Positions 1 through 7,131 are shown, counted from the first letter of the stretch. The stretch is DNA of 8,763 bases from an uncultured Ruminococcus sp. (GCA_902783815.1 CACZSM010000139.1:1-8763), one strand, 5' to 3'. The notes: a model not told the origin generated them from the letters alone. Numbers and translations are program-made.

Positions 1-690
1 ACCCTTTACTGCTTTTGCCTTCTGTCTCGTATTTTCGATATCCTCAAAATCATGGCCGTCCATTGTGAAAACCTCAAAGCCAAAGGCTCTGAATTTTTCC
101 TCCAGCTTATTCAGTCCGGCTACATCCTCTACTGTTCCGTCTATCTGCAAGCCGTTGCTATCTACTATTGCGATCAGATTATCCAGTTTATTATGTGAAG
201 CAAACATTGCTGCCTCCCATACCTGACCCTCTTCACGTTCTCCGTCTCCGAGCATTGCATAAACATTATAGTCCTTACCGCTGATCTTTCCTGCAAGAGC
301 CATTCCGCAGGCTGCTGATATTCCCTGTCCGAGAGAGCCTGAGCTCATATCTATTCCCGGTGTACCCTTCATATCCGGGTGTCCCTGGAGCATTGCCCCT
401 ATATGACGGAGTACCTTGATCTCATCTGTCGGGAAGAATCCCCTGAGTGCGAGTACTGCATACAGTGACGGGCAGCAGTGTCCCTTTGACAGAACAAAGC
501 GGTCACGATCAGGATCCTTCGGATTTTCCGGATCCACCTTCATCTCCTTAAAGTAGAGGTATGTCATCATATCCGCTGCGGAGAGTGATCCGCCGGGATG
601 ACCGGACTTTGCGTTATAAACGCCCTCGATTGTCCACAGTCTGACTTTACAGGCTGTTTTCTGAAGTTCCAAAAGCTCTGACTTATCCAT
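1..690 (-). CDS. Transketolase, N-terminal (ThDP-binding) subunit, 3' end cut by window
   Basis: This is the N-terminal half of a split transketolase, the thiamine-diphosphate enzyme that moves two-carbon ketol units between sugar phosphates in the non-oxidative pentose phosphate pathway. Reading the minus strand gives 230 residues, open to the window edge. Visible family signatures are SGHPGGSLSAAD (residues 29-40, His31), SKGH (68-71), LQGHPDMKGTPG (about 101-112) and the ThDP/Mg motif GDGE (148-151) followed by DSNGLQIDG (177-185). Split enzymes have an N subunit of roughly 270-280 residues, so about 40-50 residues are missing and the C-terminal subunit should follow beyond position 1. The start at 690 gives the usual N-terminus (MDKSELLELQKTA); a GGAGGA at 703-708 lies 12 bases upstream, which is slightly far. 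An in-frame ATG at 789, three bases after the upstream gene's stop, would add 33 residues but lacks a spaced ribosome site. Probably co-transcribed with the upstream repeat protein. The family assignment is very secure. Confidence 0.96.
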   Translation of the reverse strand, partial: MDKSELLELQKTACKVRLWTIEGVYNAKSGHPGGSLSAADMMTYLYFKEMKVDPENPKDPDRDRFVLSKGHCCPSLYAVLALRGFFPTDEIKVLRHIGAMLQGHPDMKGTPGIDMSSGSLGQGISAACGMALAGKISGKDYNVYAMLGDGEREEGQVWEAAMFASHNKLDNLIAIVDSNGLQIDGTVEDVAGLNKLEEKFRAFGFEVFTMDGHDFEDIENTRQKAKAVKG

Positions 691-792
691 ATCTGTACCA
701 TATCCTCCGATTCTTTGATTTTTCAGAAGTACCGCTGCCGGCACCTCATATGTAAACACTCCGCCGGACTCCCGACAGAGATATTCCATCCT

Positions 793-1608
793 TTATTTTC
801 TCTTTTTAATGTCTATAGGCTGAGTATCCTCTTTTTTCCATCCAGCCATATGCGCCGATATCACTTCCTCAGAATACTGTTGTTTTTTTGCCCGTATCCC
901 AAGTATCACAACTATCGTTATCAGACCTGCTCCGATCACTACAAATGCAAGTCCGAACACAAGGTATATCCAGCTATCGTTTTCCTGATTGCCGTCATCA
1001 TTTTTCATTGAGGCAAATTCCTTTGCCCCATCTGATTTTGACTGCTGCGGCTTATTCAGTTCTCTGCGCAGTTTTTCCCAGTCATTATCTGTAAGCTCAT
1101 CCGTATCAACGGAAACCTCTTCCACACTCAGCTCTGATGTCTTATTTGACGGAAGATCATAGCTCTCATCATACTCATAGTAATCGGATGTTCCGCCGGA
1201 ATACGGGTCGTAATACGGCGGCGGATACGGGTCGTAATACGGCGGCGGATCCGGCTCATGGCTTGTTTCATATTCATAGCTTGGTTCCGGTTCGTAGCTT
1301 GGTTCAGGTTCGTAGCTTGGTTCGGGTTCATAGCTTGGTTCAGGTTCGTAGCTTGGTTCCGGTTCATAGCTTGGTTCCGGTTCGTAGCTTGGTTCCGGTT
1401 CATAGCTTGGTTCAGGTTCATAGCTTGGCTCCGGCTCATAGCTCGGTTCCGGCTCATAGCTTGGTTCAGGTTCTTCATATACTGACGATTCAGCTGCGGG
1501 CGGAGAAGATTCCTCCGGTTCAGCATGAACAACTGCCGTTCCCGTACTCAAAGCCATCATTACGGCAATTATACCGCAAAAAAGCATTTTAGCTGATTTA
1601 TATTTCAT
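793..1608 (-). CDS. Secreted Pro/Glu/Tyr-repeat protein with C-terminal membrane anchor
   Basis: I do not recognise a family for this 271-residue protein. Its order is: a signal peptide (residues 1-29, basic start, hydrophobic core, likely cut after VHA); an acidic Ser/Pro linker; 11 tandem hexapeptides (45-110, YEPEPS with the first copy EEPEPS); two copies of PPPYYDPY (121-136); an acidic Ser/Thr-rich region; a transmembrane helix (about 213-238); and a 33-residue basic cytoplasmic tail ending KKRK. The likely topology is outside repeats, inside tail, with the Pro-rich part acting as an extended stalk through the cell wall (inferred). There is no LPXTG signal. The start at 1608 is chosen because GGGGAG (1616-1621) sits 7 bases upstream and the signal peptide begins there; the in-frame ATG at 1653 would put 15 extra residues before it. 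The transketolase gene follows 102 bases later on the same strand. A role in envelope sensing or adhesion is possible but unsupported. Confidence 0.85.
   Translation of the reverse strand: MKYKSAKMLFCGIIAVMMALSTGTAVVHAEPEESSPPAAESSVYEEPEPSYEPEPSYEPEPSYEPEPSYEPEPSYEPEPSYEPEPSYEPEPSYEPEPSYEPEPSYEPEPSYEYETSHEPDPPPYYDPYPPPYYDPYSGGTSDYYEYDESYDLPSNKTSELSVEEVSVDTDELTDNDWEKLRRELNKPQQSKSDGAKEFASMKNDDGNQENDSWIYLVFGLAFVVIGAGLITIVVILGIRAKKQQYSEEVISAHMAGWKKEDTQPIDIKKRK
1202..1249 (-). repeat. 2 x 24-bp tandem repeat coding PPPYYDPY
   Basis: Two identical adjacent 24-base units (1202-1225 and 1226-1249) encode PPPYYDPY twice, just after the YEPEPS array in the protein. Unlike the 18-bp units, these two copies are identical at every base, which suggests a recent duplication. 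Confidence 0.93.
1276..1473 (-). repeat. 11 x 18-bp tandem repeat coding YEPEPS
   Basis: Eleven uninterrupted 18-base units lie inside the repeat-protein gene. The boundary motif tagct(t/c)gg recurs every 18 bases from 1277 to 1457. Units differ at the third codon positions for Tyr (TAT/TAC), Glu (GAA/GAG) and Pro (CCA/CCG/CCT/CCC), yet the repeated peptide is unchanged in all copies except the first residue of the first unit. Because the unit is six codons, copy-number changes keep the frame. The same periodicity leaves other frames open on both strands across the array, and those frames are not genes. Confidence 0.95.
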
Positions 1609-1692
1609 ACGCACACTCCCCGGTGAACTATAACAAAAGATCCTGGCATACACGCCAAAGCGTCATAAGCCGACAAATTTTTCTACACAACA

Positions 1693-1722
1693 ATAATATC
1701 ATAATTATTGGTCGATTTACAA
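1693..1722 (-). promoter_or_regulatory. Candidate promoter for the repeat protein / transketolase pair
   Basis: Reading the minus strand, a -35-like TTGTAA (1717-1722) is followed by an 18-base spacer and TATTAT (1693-1698), preceded by TG at the extended -10 position. Transcription would begin near 1686, giving a leader of roughly 78 bases. A second possible -10, TATAGT at 1627-1632, lies nearer the gene but has no well-spaced -35. The assignment is by consensus only. Confidence 0.45.
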
Positions 1723-1814
1723 CACCGTATTTAAATTTTTACGATTTTATAATAATTATACAAAAATCCACACAATTTAATGTTTATATTAACCATAAAT
1801 CAGATTCTCCATCA

Positions 1815-1884
1815 ACTCCACACTCCAAACTCCAAACTCTCACTCTATTCACTATTCTCTATTCGTTATTCGTTATTCTCTGAT
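1815..1884. repeat. Degenerate heptanucleotide tandem array (about 10 units)
   Basis: The sequence can be laid out in steps of seven from 1815: actccac, actccaa, actccaa, actctca, ctctatt, cactatt, ctctatt, cgttatt, cgttatt, ctctgat. Adjacent units are identical or differ at a few bases, and the consensus drifts along the array from actccaa to cgttatt. The strand is almost free of G. A similar array in the same register and orientation starts at 8738. It lies between the two divergent promoters. Its function is unknown; it may be a slippage-generated repeat or the remnant of an interspersed element. Confidence 0.75.
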
Positions 1885-1960
1885 TCTCTCTTTCCGGCGC
1901 TTTTATTTTGCGGACTCCAAATAATAAATATTTATTTTCCTTTTCTTTTCAGGGAGATTG

Positions 1961-1969
1961 TGGTATAAT
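1961..1969 (+). promoter_or_regulatory. Extended -10 promoter of the nadE operon
   Basis: A perfect TATAAT at 1964-1969 is preceded by TGG, giving the extended -10 form TGnTATAAT. The 17-base-spaced -35 position (1941-1946) reads ttttct, a poor match, as is common where the TGn extension is present. The start would fall near 1976, leaving a leader of about 35 bases that contains AAGGAG (1994-1999) 12 bases before the nadE ATG. No riboswitch or attenuator fits in so short a leader. Confidence 0.7.
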
Positions 1970-2011
1970 AGGTCATATGACTGTATCAATGATAAGGAGT
2001 GATCTGTATTT

Positions 2012-3910
2012 ATGAAGGATGGTTTTCTGAGAGTTGCAAGCGCTACGCCGACTATTAAAGTCGCAGATTGCAGGTATAATGCCGATGCCGTTATCGCACA
2101 GGCTGTTGAGGCTGCTGAAAACGGGGCTTCTCTTGTAGTGTTCCCGGAGCTTTGTATAACAGGCTATACCTGCGGCGATCTGTTTTTGCAGAGGTCTTTG
2201 CTTGTGTCGGCTGAAAATGAACTTAAAAGGATCATGGACGAAACGGCTTCCCTCGACTGCGTTATACTTGTCGGACTGCCTGTAAGAGCAAATTCAGGTC
2301 TTTATAACTGTGCCGCAGTTATTTGCAGGGGGGAGATCCTGGGTCTTGTTCCAAAAAAGTTCATACCGAATTACTCTGAATTCTATGAATTGAGACATTT
2401 TACTCCTGCTCCGAATGATCTTATAACTGTAAAAATGTTCAGCGGCAATGATACCAGATGGATAAGTATTGAAAAGAATGTTATTTTCCAGTGTATTGAT
2501 ATGCCTGAATTCAGACTCGGCGTGGAGATCTGCGAGGATCTGTGGACAGCAGAACCGCCCTCCGGAAAACTTGCTCTCAACGGCGCGACTGTGATAGCTA
2601 ATCTTTCCGCAAGCGATGAGATAATCGGAAAAGCCGGCTACAGAAGAATGCTTGTAAGCTCCCAGTCCGCAAGACTTCTTTCAGCGTATGTATATACAAG
2701 CGCAGGTATAGGCGAAAGTACACAGGATCTTGTTTTCTCCGGACATGATATGATATGTGAAAACGGTACGATGCTTGCAGAATCAAAAAGATTTGCGCCG
2801 GGTATAATATATGCGGATGTCGATCTGCAAAAGCTCGAAAACGACCGCGCAAAAACCAATACTTTTGTCGGTGAGGATAACTACTGCATAGTTGAGTTCA
2901 ATCTGCCTGTAAGGGATATTGACATAAAAAGATATTACAGCCGTACACCGTTCGTCCCGGAGAATAAAACACATCTTGAAGAACGCTGCGAGGAAATACT
3001 TACAATACAGGCAACAGGTCTTGCAACAAGAATAAGACATACTAATGTAAAAACAGTTGTTATTGGTCTGTCGGGAGGGCTGGACTCCACACTTGCACTG
3101 ATAGTCGCCGTTCACGCTATGGATATGCTGGAACGGGACAGAAAGGATATAATAGCCGTTACAATGCCCTGCTTCGGCACAACAAAAAGAACAAAAAGCA
3201 ATGCTGAGATACTTGCTGAAAGCTACGGCGTCAGCTTTATGGATATAGATATCTCAAAGGCAGTCACGCAGCATTTCGAGGATATCGGACAGGATATAAA
3301 TACATTCGATGTTACATACGAAAACGGTCAGGCAAGAGAACGAACACAGGTCCTTATGGATATTGCAAATAAAACAGGAGGCTTTGTCATCGGTACAGGT
3401 GATCTTTCCGAGCTTGCGCTTGGCTGGGCGACATATAACGGCGATCATATGTCGATGTATGCTGTAAACGCCTCAATACCGAAAACTCTTGTGCGCCACC
3501 TTACGGCATATGAGGCTTCTCAGAGTGAGGGCAGCCTGAAGGCGGCTTTGCTCGATATACTTGACACCCCCGTAAGCCCGGAGCTTCTGCCTCCTGCGGA
3601 TGGTGAGATATCCCAGAAAACAGAGGATCTTGTAGGTCCCTATGAGCTGCACGATTTCTTCCTTTACTACTTCGTGCGCTGCGGATTTACAGCACAAAAA
3701 ATATTCCGTCTGGCAAAAAAAGCCTTTGCAGGTCATTATGACGATGAAACTATACTGAAATGGCTCCGTACATTCATCAGACGCTTTTTCAGTCAGCAGT
3801 TCAAGCGTTCTTGTCTGCCTGACGGCCCGAAGGTCGGAACGGTAACGCTTTCGCCGCGAGGTGACTGGCGTATGCCAAGCGATGCTTCGAGCGCTGTATT
3901 CAGACTTTAA
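2012..3910 (+). CDS. nadE: Glutamine-dependent NAD+ synthetase
   Basis: This enzyme converts nicotinate adenine dinucleotide to NAD+ with ATP, using ammonia released from glutamine, the last step of NAD biosynthesis in the cytoplasm. The 632-residue length fits the two-domain glutamine-hydrolysing class. The N-terminal nitrilase-like amidase domain (about 5-300) shows all three catalytic positions: Glu46 in FPELCITGY, Lys115 in VPKKF and Cys174 in VEICEDLW. The C-terminal synthetase domain (about 325-620) has the ATP-binding P-loop SGGLDST (354-360) and the conserved block GTGDLSELALGWATYNGDH (461-479). AAGGAG precedes the ATG by 12 bases. It is the first gene of the plus-strand operon; 65 bases separate it from the next gene, with a small GC hairpin (3944-3959) that has no T-run and so should not terminate. 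The presence of the glutaminase domain means no separate ammonia source is required. The assignment is secure. Confidence 0.97.
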   Translation: MKDGFLRVASATPTIKVADCRYNADAVIAQAVEAAENGASLVVFPELCITGYTCGDLFLQRSLLVSAENELKRIMDETASLDCVILVGLPVRANSGLYNCAAVICRGEILGLVPKKFIPNYSEFYELRHFTPAPNDLITVKMFSGNDTRWISIEKNVIFQCIDMPEFRLGVEICEDLWTAEPPSGKLALNGATVIANLSASDEIIGKAGYRRMLVSSQSARLLSAYVYTSAGIGESTQDLVFSGHDMICENGTMLAESKRFAPGIIYADVDLQKLENDRAKTNTFVGEDNYCIVEFNLPVRDIDIKRYYSRTPFVPENKTHLEERCEEILTIQATGLATRIRHTNVKTVVIGLSGGLDSTLALIVAVHAMDMLERDRKDIIAVTMPCFGTTKRTKSNAEILAESYGVSFMDIDISKAVTQHFEDIGQDINTFDVTYENGQARERTQVLMDIANKTGGFVIGTGDLSELALGWATYNGDHMSMYAVNASIPKTLVRHLTAYEASQSEGSLKAALLDILDTPVSPELLPPADGEISQKTEDLVGPYELHDFFLYYFVRCGFTAQKIFRLAKKAFAGHYDDETILKWLRTFIRRFFSQQFKRSCLPDGPKVGTVTLSPRGDWRMPSDASSAVFRL

Positions 3911-3975
3911 AGAGATCCCTGAAATCAAAACTATATGGCGGTACTGCGCTGCGCCGCAGAGTTGGAGTGATAAAA

Positions 3976-5853
3976 ATGAAAAAATATATCAGCGCTTTTC
4001 TGATCGTGGCTGCATTTGCAGCTATGCTGCTTATGTCTGCCTGCAATAAACAGGAACAGTCATCTTTGGAACTGTCAACTACCCTCGACATCTCAAGAAA
4101 CTTTTCCGGCAAAAGAACCATCACTATGACTGTTCCGCCGTCAGTAGCCGCGCCGTCATCAGAACAGGCGGAAAAACTTGAAACGATCATCCGCCGCCAT
4201 TGTCCGGAGGAAATATCCTACGACAGTATAAGCGGAGATTCTGTCATCTATACCTTTACCCTTGAATTTTCTTCCCTCTCGGATTATACAAGCAAGCTGA
4301 CAAGAATTCTCGGAACTCCGCCTACTGTTGTGTTTGCAAACCCGTCAACACCTGTTACAAAGGGCTGGCGCATACAGGAGTTTTTCCAGTCCTCACAGCT
4401 GCTTTCATTCATCCGTACAGGCGCCAAGGCTGAAAAAGCTGATGATATCGAGGTGAAATTTACTGAACCGTCAACTACTGCTGTATTCAATAATTCAGCC
4501 GCAAAAACAACTCCTACGATATCTGTAAATAACCTTTCCGGCGCTCCCATAGATTCAATAAAGGTTTCTACCCTAAACCGCAGGTCAACCTACGACAGAA
4601 CAATATCCTTTACTATATCAAAGACATCCTACGATACCCTCGGTACGGAGTTTTCTGACTATTTCAAGTCAATAACAGACCCCTCGGCGGAAACCTCGTG
4701 GCAGCTTGAAGAGGATCACTACATCTATACCGCTGAATTCACGGAACTTACAATAAAGGAGCTTGAAGGCTATACGAACCGTCTTCTTGCGTCTGTTTAC
4801 TGTGATGCTGAATACCTCGACAAGACACAGGGTTCAACACCTCTTGCACGACAGAATTCCTTTACTGAGGCCCTCGATTTTTCAAACTATATCGCCGAAA
4901 ACAAAAAGGATGTCCCGGTAGAGTATTCATACGCTATATCTGACGGTACCCGTCCGGAAATACCCCTCATCTACTCTGATCTTGAATGGACTGCCGCTTC
5001 CATACCTGAACCGGAATCTACAGGTTTTACGATAAATTCAGCTTCACCGTCACTTACGCTCCGTGTGAATGACGGCAAGCAATATACTCCTGTTTCCATT
5101 GACATCTCACTGACTCCGCTTGACGGTGATATGCTTTCAAAAACATATCTTTTCCGCTATGACCTTGCAGCCGGAGGCACGCAGGCAGCGGATTATACAC
5201 TGTCCTATTTCAGCTCCCTTGACCTCATGCCGAGCCAGTACATAGAAGCAGGACAGGCAGTCTGCAAGCTGACATTCACCGGAACAGCCGCAGAGCTTAA
5301 TTCAAAGATAACTGATGTTTTCGGTGACGGCAACCTTATATCCTCAGATTCAGCCGTACCGTTTTTCACAATGCGTACAAAGCGTACAATTGAGGATACC
5401 AATGATCTTTCGTCACTGCTTGTCGGAAAGAATATAGATACTCCTGTAAACTACTTCCTTTCTCCGCAGGAGGGGGATAATGCTGAATCACTCAGTCTGA
5501 TACATCCGAAGGACACCGCCCCGGAATATGCCGAGCGCGGAGAGGAAAATGGCTTCTCAATGAACCTCGACGGATGCGAAGGTACATTTACTGCGATCGT
5601 ATCCACTGCAAACTGGTCGGATATCATAACACTCATTATAATATCTGTAATACTGGTACTGGCAGCAGTCGGCATGATACTTTTCATGCTTACACGAAGA
5701 CTGCCATCCACCGGACTTCCCTCCGGCAGCAGAACTGAAAAGAATCAGCTGCCGTCCCGTAAGGAAAGACCTGAGATAACTCCGGTCCGCAAACGATCCG
5801 GAAAAAAACCACAACAAAAATCAAAAACTGATACTAAGGACGGTAAACATTAA
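3976..5853 (+). CDS. Lipoprotein with three tandem related domains and C-terminal transmembrane helix
   Basis: I do not recognise this 625-residue protein. It begins with a lipoprotein signal (residues 1-22) and a lipobox ending LMSAC, so Cys23 should be lipidated. By eye the extracytoplasmic part contains three diverged copies of a module of about 110-115 residues, at roughly 33-147, 194-307 and 375-484. Shared landmarks are a beta-like start (RTITMTV / RTISFTI / KTYLFRY), then an aromatic-rich strand and helix (IYTFTLEFSSLSDYTSKL / IYTAEFTELTIKELEGYTN / CKLTFTGTAAELNSKI), and a helical end (FFQSSQLLSFI / ALDFSNYI / DLSSLL). A transmembrane helix follows (about 550-572), then a 53-residue, strongly basic tail predicted to be cytoplasmic. 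Two membrane attachments bracket the domains. The ATG at 3976 is chosen over a GTG at 3967 because GGAG (3964-3967) is 8 bases upstream of the ATG. Its stop overlaps the next start. A sensor or envelope-assembly role is possible but unproven. Confidence 0.88.
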   Translation: MKKYISAFLIVAAFAAMLLMSACNKQEQSSLELSTTLDISRNFSGKRTITMTVPPSVAAPSSEQAEKLETIIRRHCPEEISYDSISGDSVIYTFTLEFSSLSDYTSKLTRILGTPPTVVFANPSTPVTKGWRIQEFFQSSQLLSFIRTGAKAEKADDIEVKFTEPSTTAVFNNSAAKTTPTISVNNLSGAPIDSIKVSTLNRRSTYDRTISFTISKTSYDTLGTEFSDYFKSITDPSAETSWQLEEDHYIYTAEFTELTIKELEGYTNRLLASVYCDAEYLDKTQGSTPLARQNSFTEALDFSNYIAENKKDVPVEYSYAISDGTRPEIPLIYSDLEWTAASIPEPESTGFTINSASPSLTLRVNDGKQYTPVSIDISLTPLDGDMLSKTYLFRYDLAAGGTQAADYTLSYFSSLDLMPSQYIEAGQAVCKLTFTGTAAELNSKITDVFGDGNLISSDSAVPFFTMRTKRTIEDTNDLSSLLVGKNIDTPVNYFLSPQEGDNAESLSLIHPKDTAPEYAERGEENGFSMNLDGCEGTFTAIVSTANWSDIITLIIISVILVLAAVGMILFMLTRRLPSTGLPSGSRTEKNQLPSRKERPEITPVRKRSGKKPQQKSKTDTKDGKH

Positions 5854-6506
5854 TGCACACAAAATTATGTATATTTGATCTTGACGGAACACTTATTAAT
5901 TCTCTTTACGATCTTGCAGACGCAATGAATCATGCGCTCGAAAAAAACGGTATGCCTACACATTCACGGAAAAATTACCGCATGATGGTAGGATCCGGCA
6001 TATCAGTTTTAGCTGACCGCGCAATGGTCGTGCCGGAGGGTACTGAAAGCAGTATAAAGGAAACTGTGCTGCGTGATTTCAATGCGTACTATGCAGAGCA
6101 TTGTCTTGATCTGACCCGTCCTTACGAAAGAATACCGGGTCTGCTTACAGAGCTTGACAGACGGCATATCAGATATGCTGTTCTGTCAAATAAGCCCGAC
6201 AGCTTTGCTGAAAAGATCGTAGAGGCACTTTTCCCGGAGCATAAATTTGCCGCTGTATGGGGAAAAAAGGATGAGTTTCCGAGAAAGCCTGATCCGGCTT
6301 CTGTATTTGCGCTGATGAGTTCTCTCGGCGTTGAGCCGTTTGACTGTCTTTATATCGGTGACAGCAGTATTGATATACAGACAGCAAAAAATGCAGGACT
6401 AAGAAATGTAGGAGTAAGCTGGGGATTCCGCAAGGTAACGGAGCTTCGTATGGCAGGGGCTAACTATATTGCGACCACTCCGGCGGATATCCTGTCAAGA
6501 CTCTGA
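5853..6506 (+). CDS. HAD-superfamily phosphatase, phosphoglycolate phosphatase (Gph)-like
   Basis: This cytoplasmic 217-residue hydrolase belongs to the haloacid dehalogenase superfamily, Gph/PGMB-like branch, which removes phosphate from small metabolites through an aspartyl-phosphate intermediate. All four motifs are present: motif I FDLDGTL (nucleophile Asp9, acid/base Asp11), motif II LSNKPD (Ser112), motif III Lys145 in RKPDP, and motif IV IGDSSID (Asp170, Asp174). The helical cap between residues about 15 and 85 is typical of the C1 class. The start ATG shares one base with the upstream TAA (TAATG at 5851-5855), so translation is coupled to the lipoprotein gene; AAGGA lies 12 bases upstream. 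Substrate cannot be read from sequence; phosphoglycolate is the usual annotation, but pyrophosphate or another sugar phosphate is possible. The family is secure and the exact substrate is not. Confidence 0.92.
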   Translation: MHTKLCIFDLDGTLINSLYDLADAMNHALEKNGMPTHSRKNYRMMVGSGISVLADRAMVVPEGTESSIKETVLRDFNAYYAEHCLDLTRPYERIPGLLTELDRRHIRYAVLSNKPDSFAEKIVEALFPEHKFAAVWGKKDEFPRKPDPASVFALMSSLGVEPFDCLYIGDSSIDIQTAKNAGLRNVGVSWGFRKVTELRMAGANYIATTPADILSRL

Positions 6507-6523
6507 TAAGGGAGTATTTTCAT

Positions 6524-7126
6524 ATGCAGAAAATCAACTATCAGCTTGAGCTTGATAAAACCCTTGCTGAAATAACAAAAACGGGCAAACGCCCGTCACT
6601 GCTTCTTCATAGCTGCTGCGCCCCTTGCAGCAGCTATGTGCTTGAATATCTTACAGACTTTTTTGATATCACTGATTTCTACTACAACCCTAATATTTCT
6701 CCGGAAACGGAGTACCGTCACCGTGTTGACGAGATGAAAAGACTTATCAATGAGATGTGTCCGCAGGTCGCATTTATCGAGGGAAAATATGAACCTGAAC
6801 GCTTTTTTGAAATGGCTAAGGGTCTTGAAAAGGAACCGGAGCGCGGTAAAAGGTGTCTGAAATGCTATCGGATGCGTATTGAAGAGGCCGCAAGGGAGGC
6901 AAAAAAACAGGGCAGTGACTTCTTTACCACTACCCTTTCAATATCGCCACAAAAGGACTCTCAGATCCTGAATTCCATCGGCAGACAGGTCAGCGAGGAA
7001 TTCGGCGTACCCTATCTTTTTTCCGATTTCAAAAAGAAGGGCGGCTATAAAAGATCTATAGAGCTTTCCGGTGAGTACCACCTCTACCGACAGAACTTCT
7101 GCGGATGCCCCTTCAGCAGAAGATGA
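6524..7126 (+). CDS. queH: Epoxyqueuosine reductase QueH
   Basis: QueH (formerly DUF208) reduces epoxyqueuosine to queuosine at the wobble position of tRNAs with GUN anticodons, the final step of de novo queuosine synthesis, and replaces the unrelated cobalamin enzyme QueG. The 200-residue length matches the family. Conserved features include LLLHSCCAPCSSYVL (residues 26-40, with Cys31, Cys32 and Cys35), the NPNISPETEYRHR block (55-67), the Cys pair CLKC (111-114), the TTTLSISPQKD segment (135-145) and the C-terminal NFCGCPFS (191-198). These cysteines are the expected iron-sulfur and redox ligands. AAGGGAG (6508-6514) lies 9 bases before the ATG, and the gene begins 17 bases after the phosphatase stop. 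It is the last gene of the operon and ends 5 bases from the convergent small gene. No other queuosine genes are in view. Confidence 0.96.
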   Translation: MQKINYQLELDKTLAEITKTGKRPSLLLHSCCAPCSSYVLEYLTDFFDITDFYYNPNISPETEYRHRVDEMKRLINEMCPQVAFIEGKYEPERFFEMAKGLEKEPERGKRCLKCYRMRIEEAAREAKKQGSDFFTTTLSISPQKDSQILNSIGRQVSEEFGVPYLFSDFKKKGGYKRSIELSGEYHLYRQNFCGCPFSRR

Positions 7127-7131
7127 ATCCG

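Larger units (their letters stand above)
1609..2011. other. Divergent AT-rich intergenic region
   Basis: This spacer separates the minus-strand repeat protein from the plus-strand nadE operon. It holds a ribosome site for each flanking gene (1616-1621 minus, 1994-1999 plus), a candidate promoter for each direction, and a pyrimidine-rich heptamer array at 1815-1884. The parts at 1740-1800 and 1905-1955 are simply AT-rich. The short open frames here have low-complexity, unconvincing translations. I see no RNA gene or riboswitch fold. Confidence 0.7.

Noticed and set aside
1276..1473. CRISPR array
   Set aside because: The units are contiguous 18-mers with no spacers and sit in a coding frame.
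1137..1592. Plus-strand open frames across the repeat (alternating FRFIAW/FRFVAW or VHSLVPVRS patterns)
   Set aside because: They are created by the 18-bp periodicity of the minus-strand gene, which keeps several frames open at once. The minus frame has a signal peptide, ribosome site and silent-site variation typical of the true coding frame.
1780..1968. Short plus-strand ORFs in the divergent spacer
   Set aside because: Their translations just read through the heptamer array and AT-rich sequence (SLYSLFSIRYSLF), without ribosome sites.
3944..3959. GC hairpin (CTGCG/CGCAG) between nadE and the lipoprotein as a terminator
   Set aside because: Only 5 bp, with no T-run after it; the next gene has no promoter of its own that I can see.
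5701..5715. LPSTG in the lipoprotein, resembling a sortase LPXTG signal
   Set aside because: It follows the transmembrane helix and lies in the basic, cytoplasm-facing tail. A sorting signal precedes the helix, so this is a coincidence.
7096..7122. Inverted repeat CTTCTGC/GCAGAAG at the end of queH as a terminator
   Set aside because: The loop is 13 bases and the T-run on the plus strand begins 17 bases beyond the stem; on the minus strand there is no T-run. The hairpin at 7211-7239 is far better.
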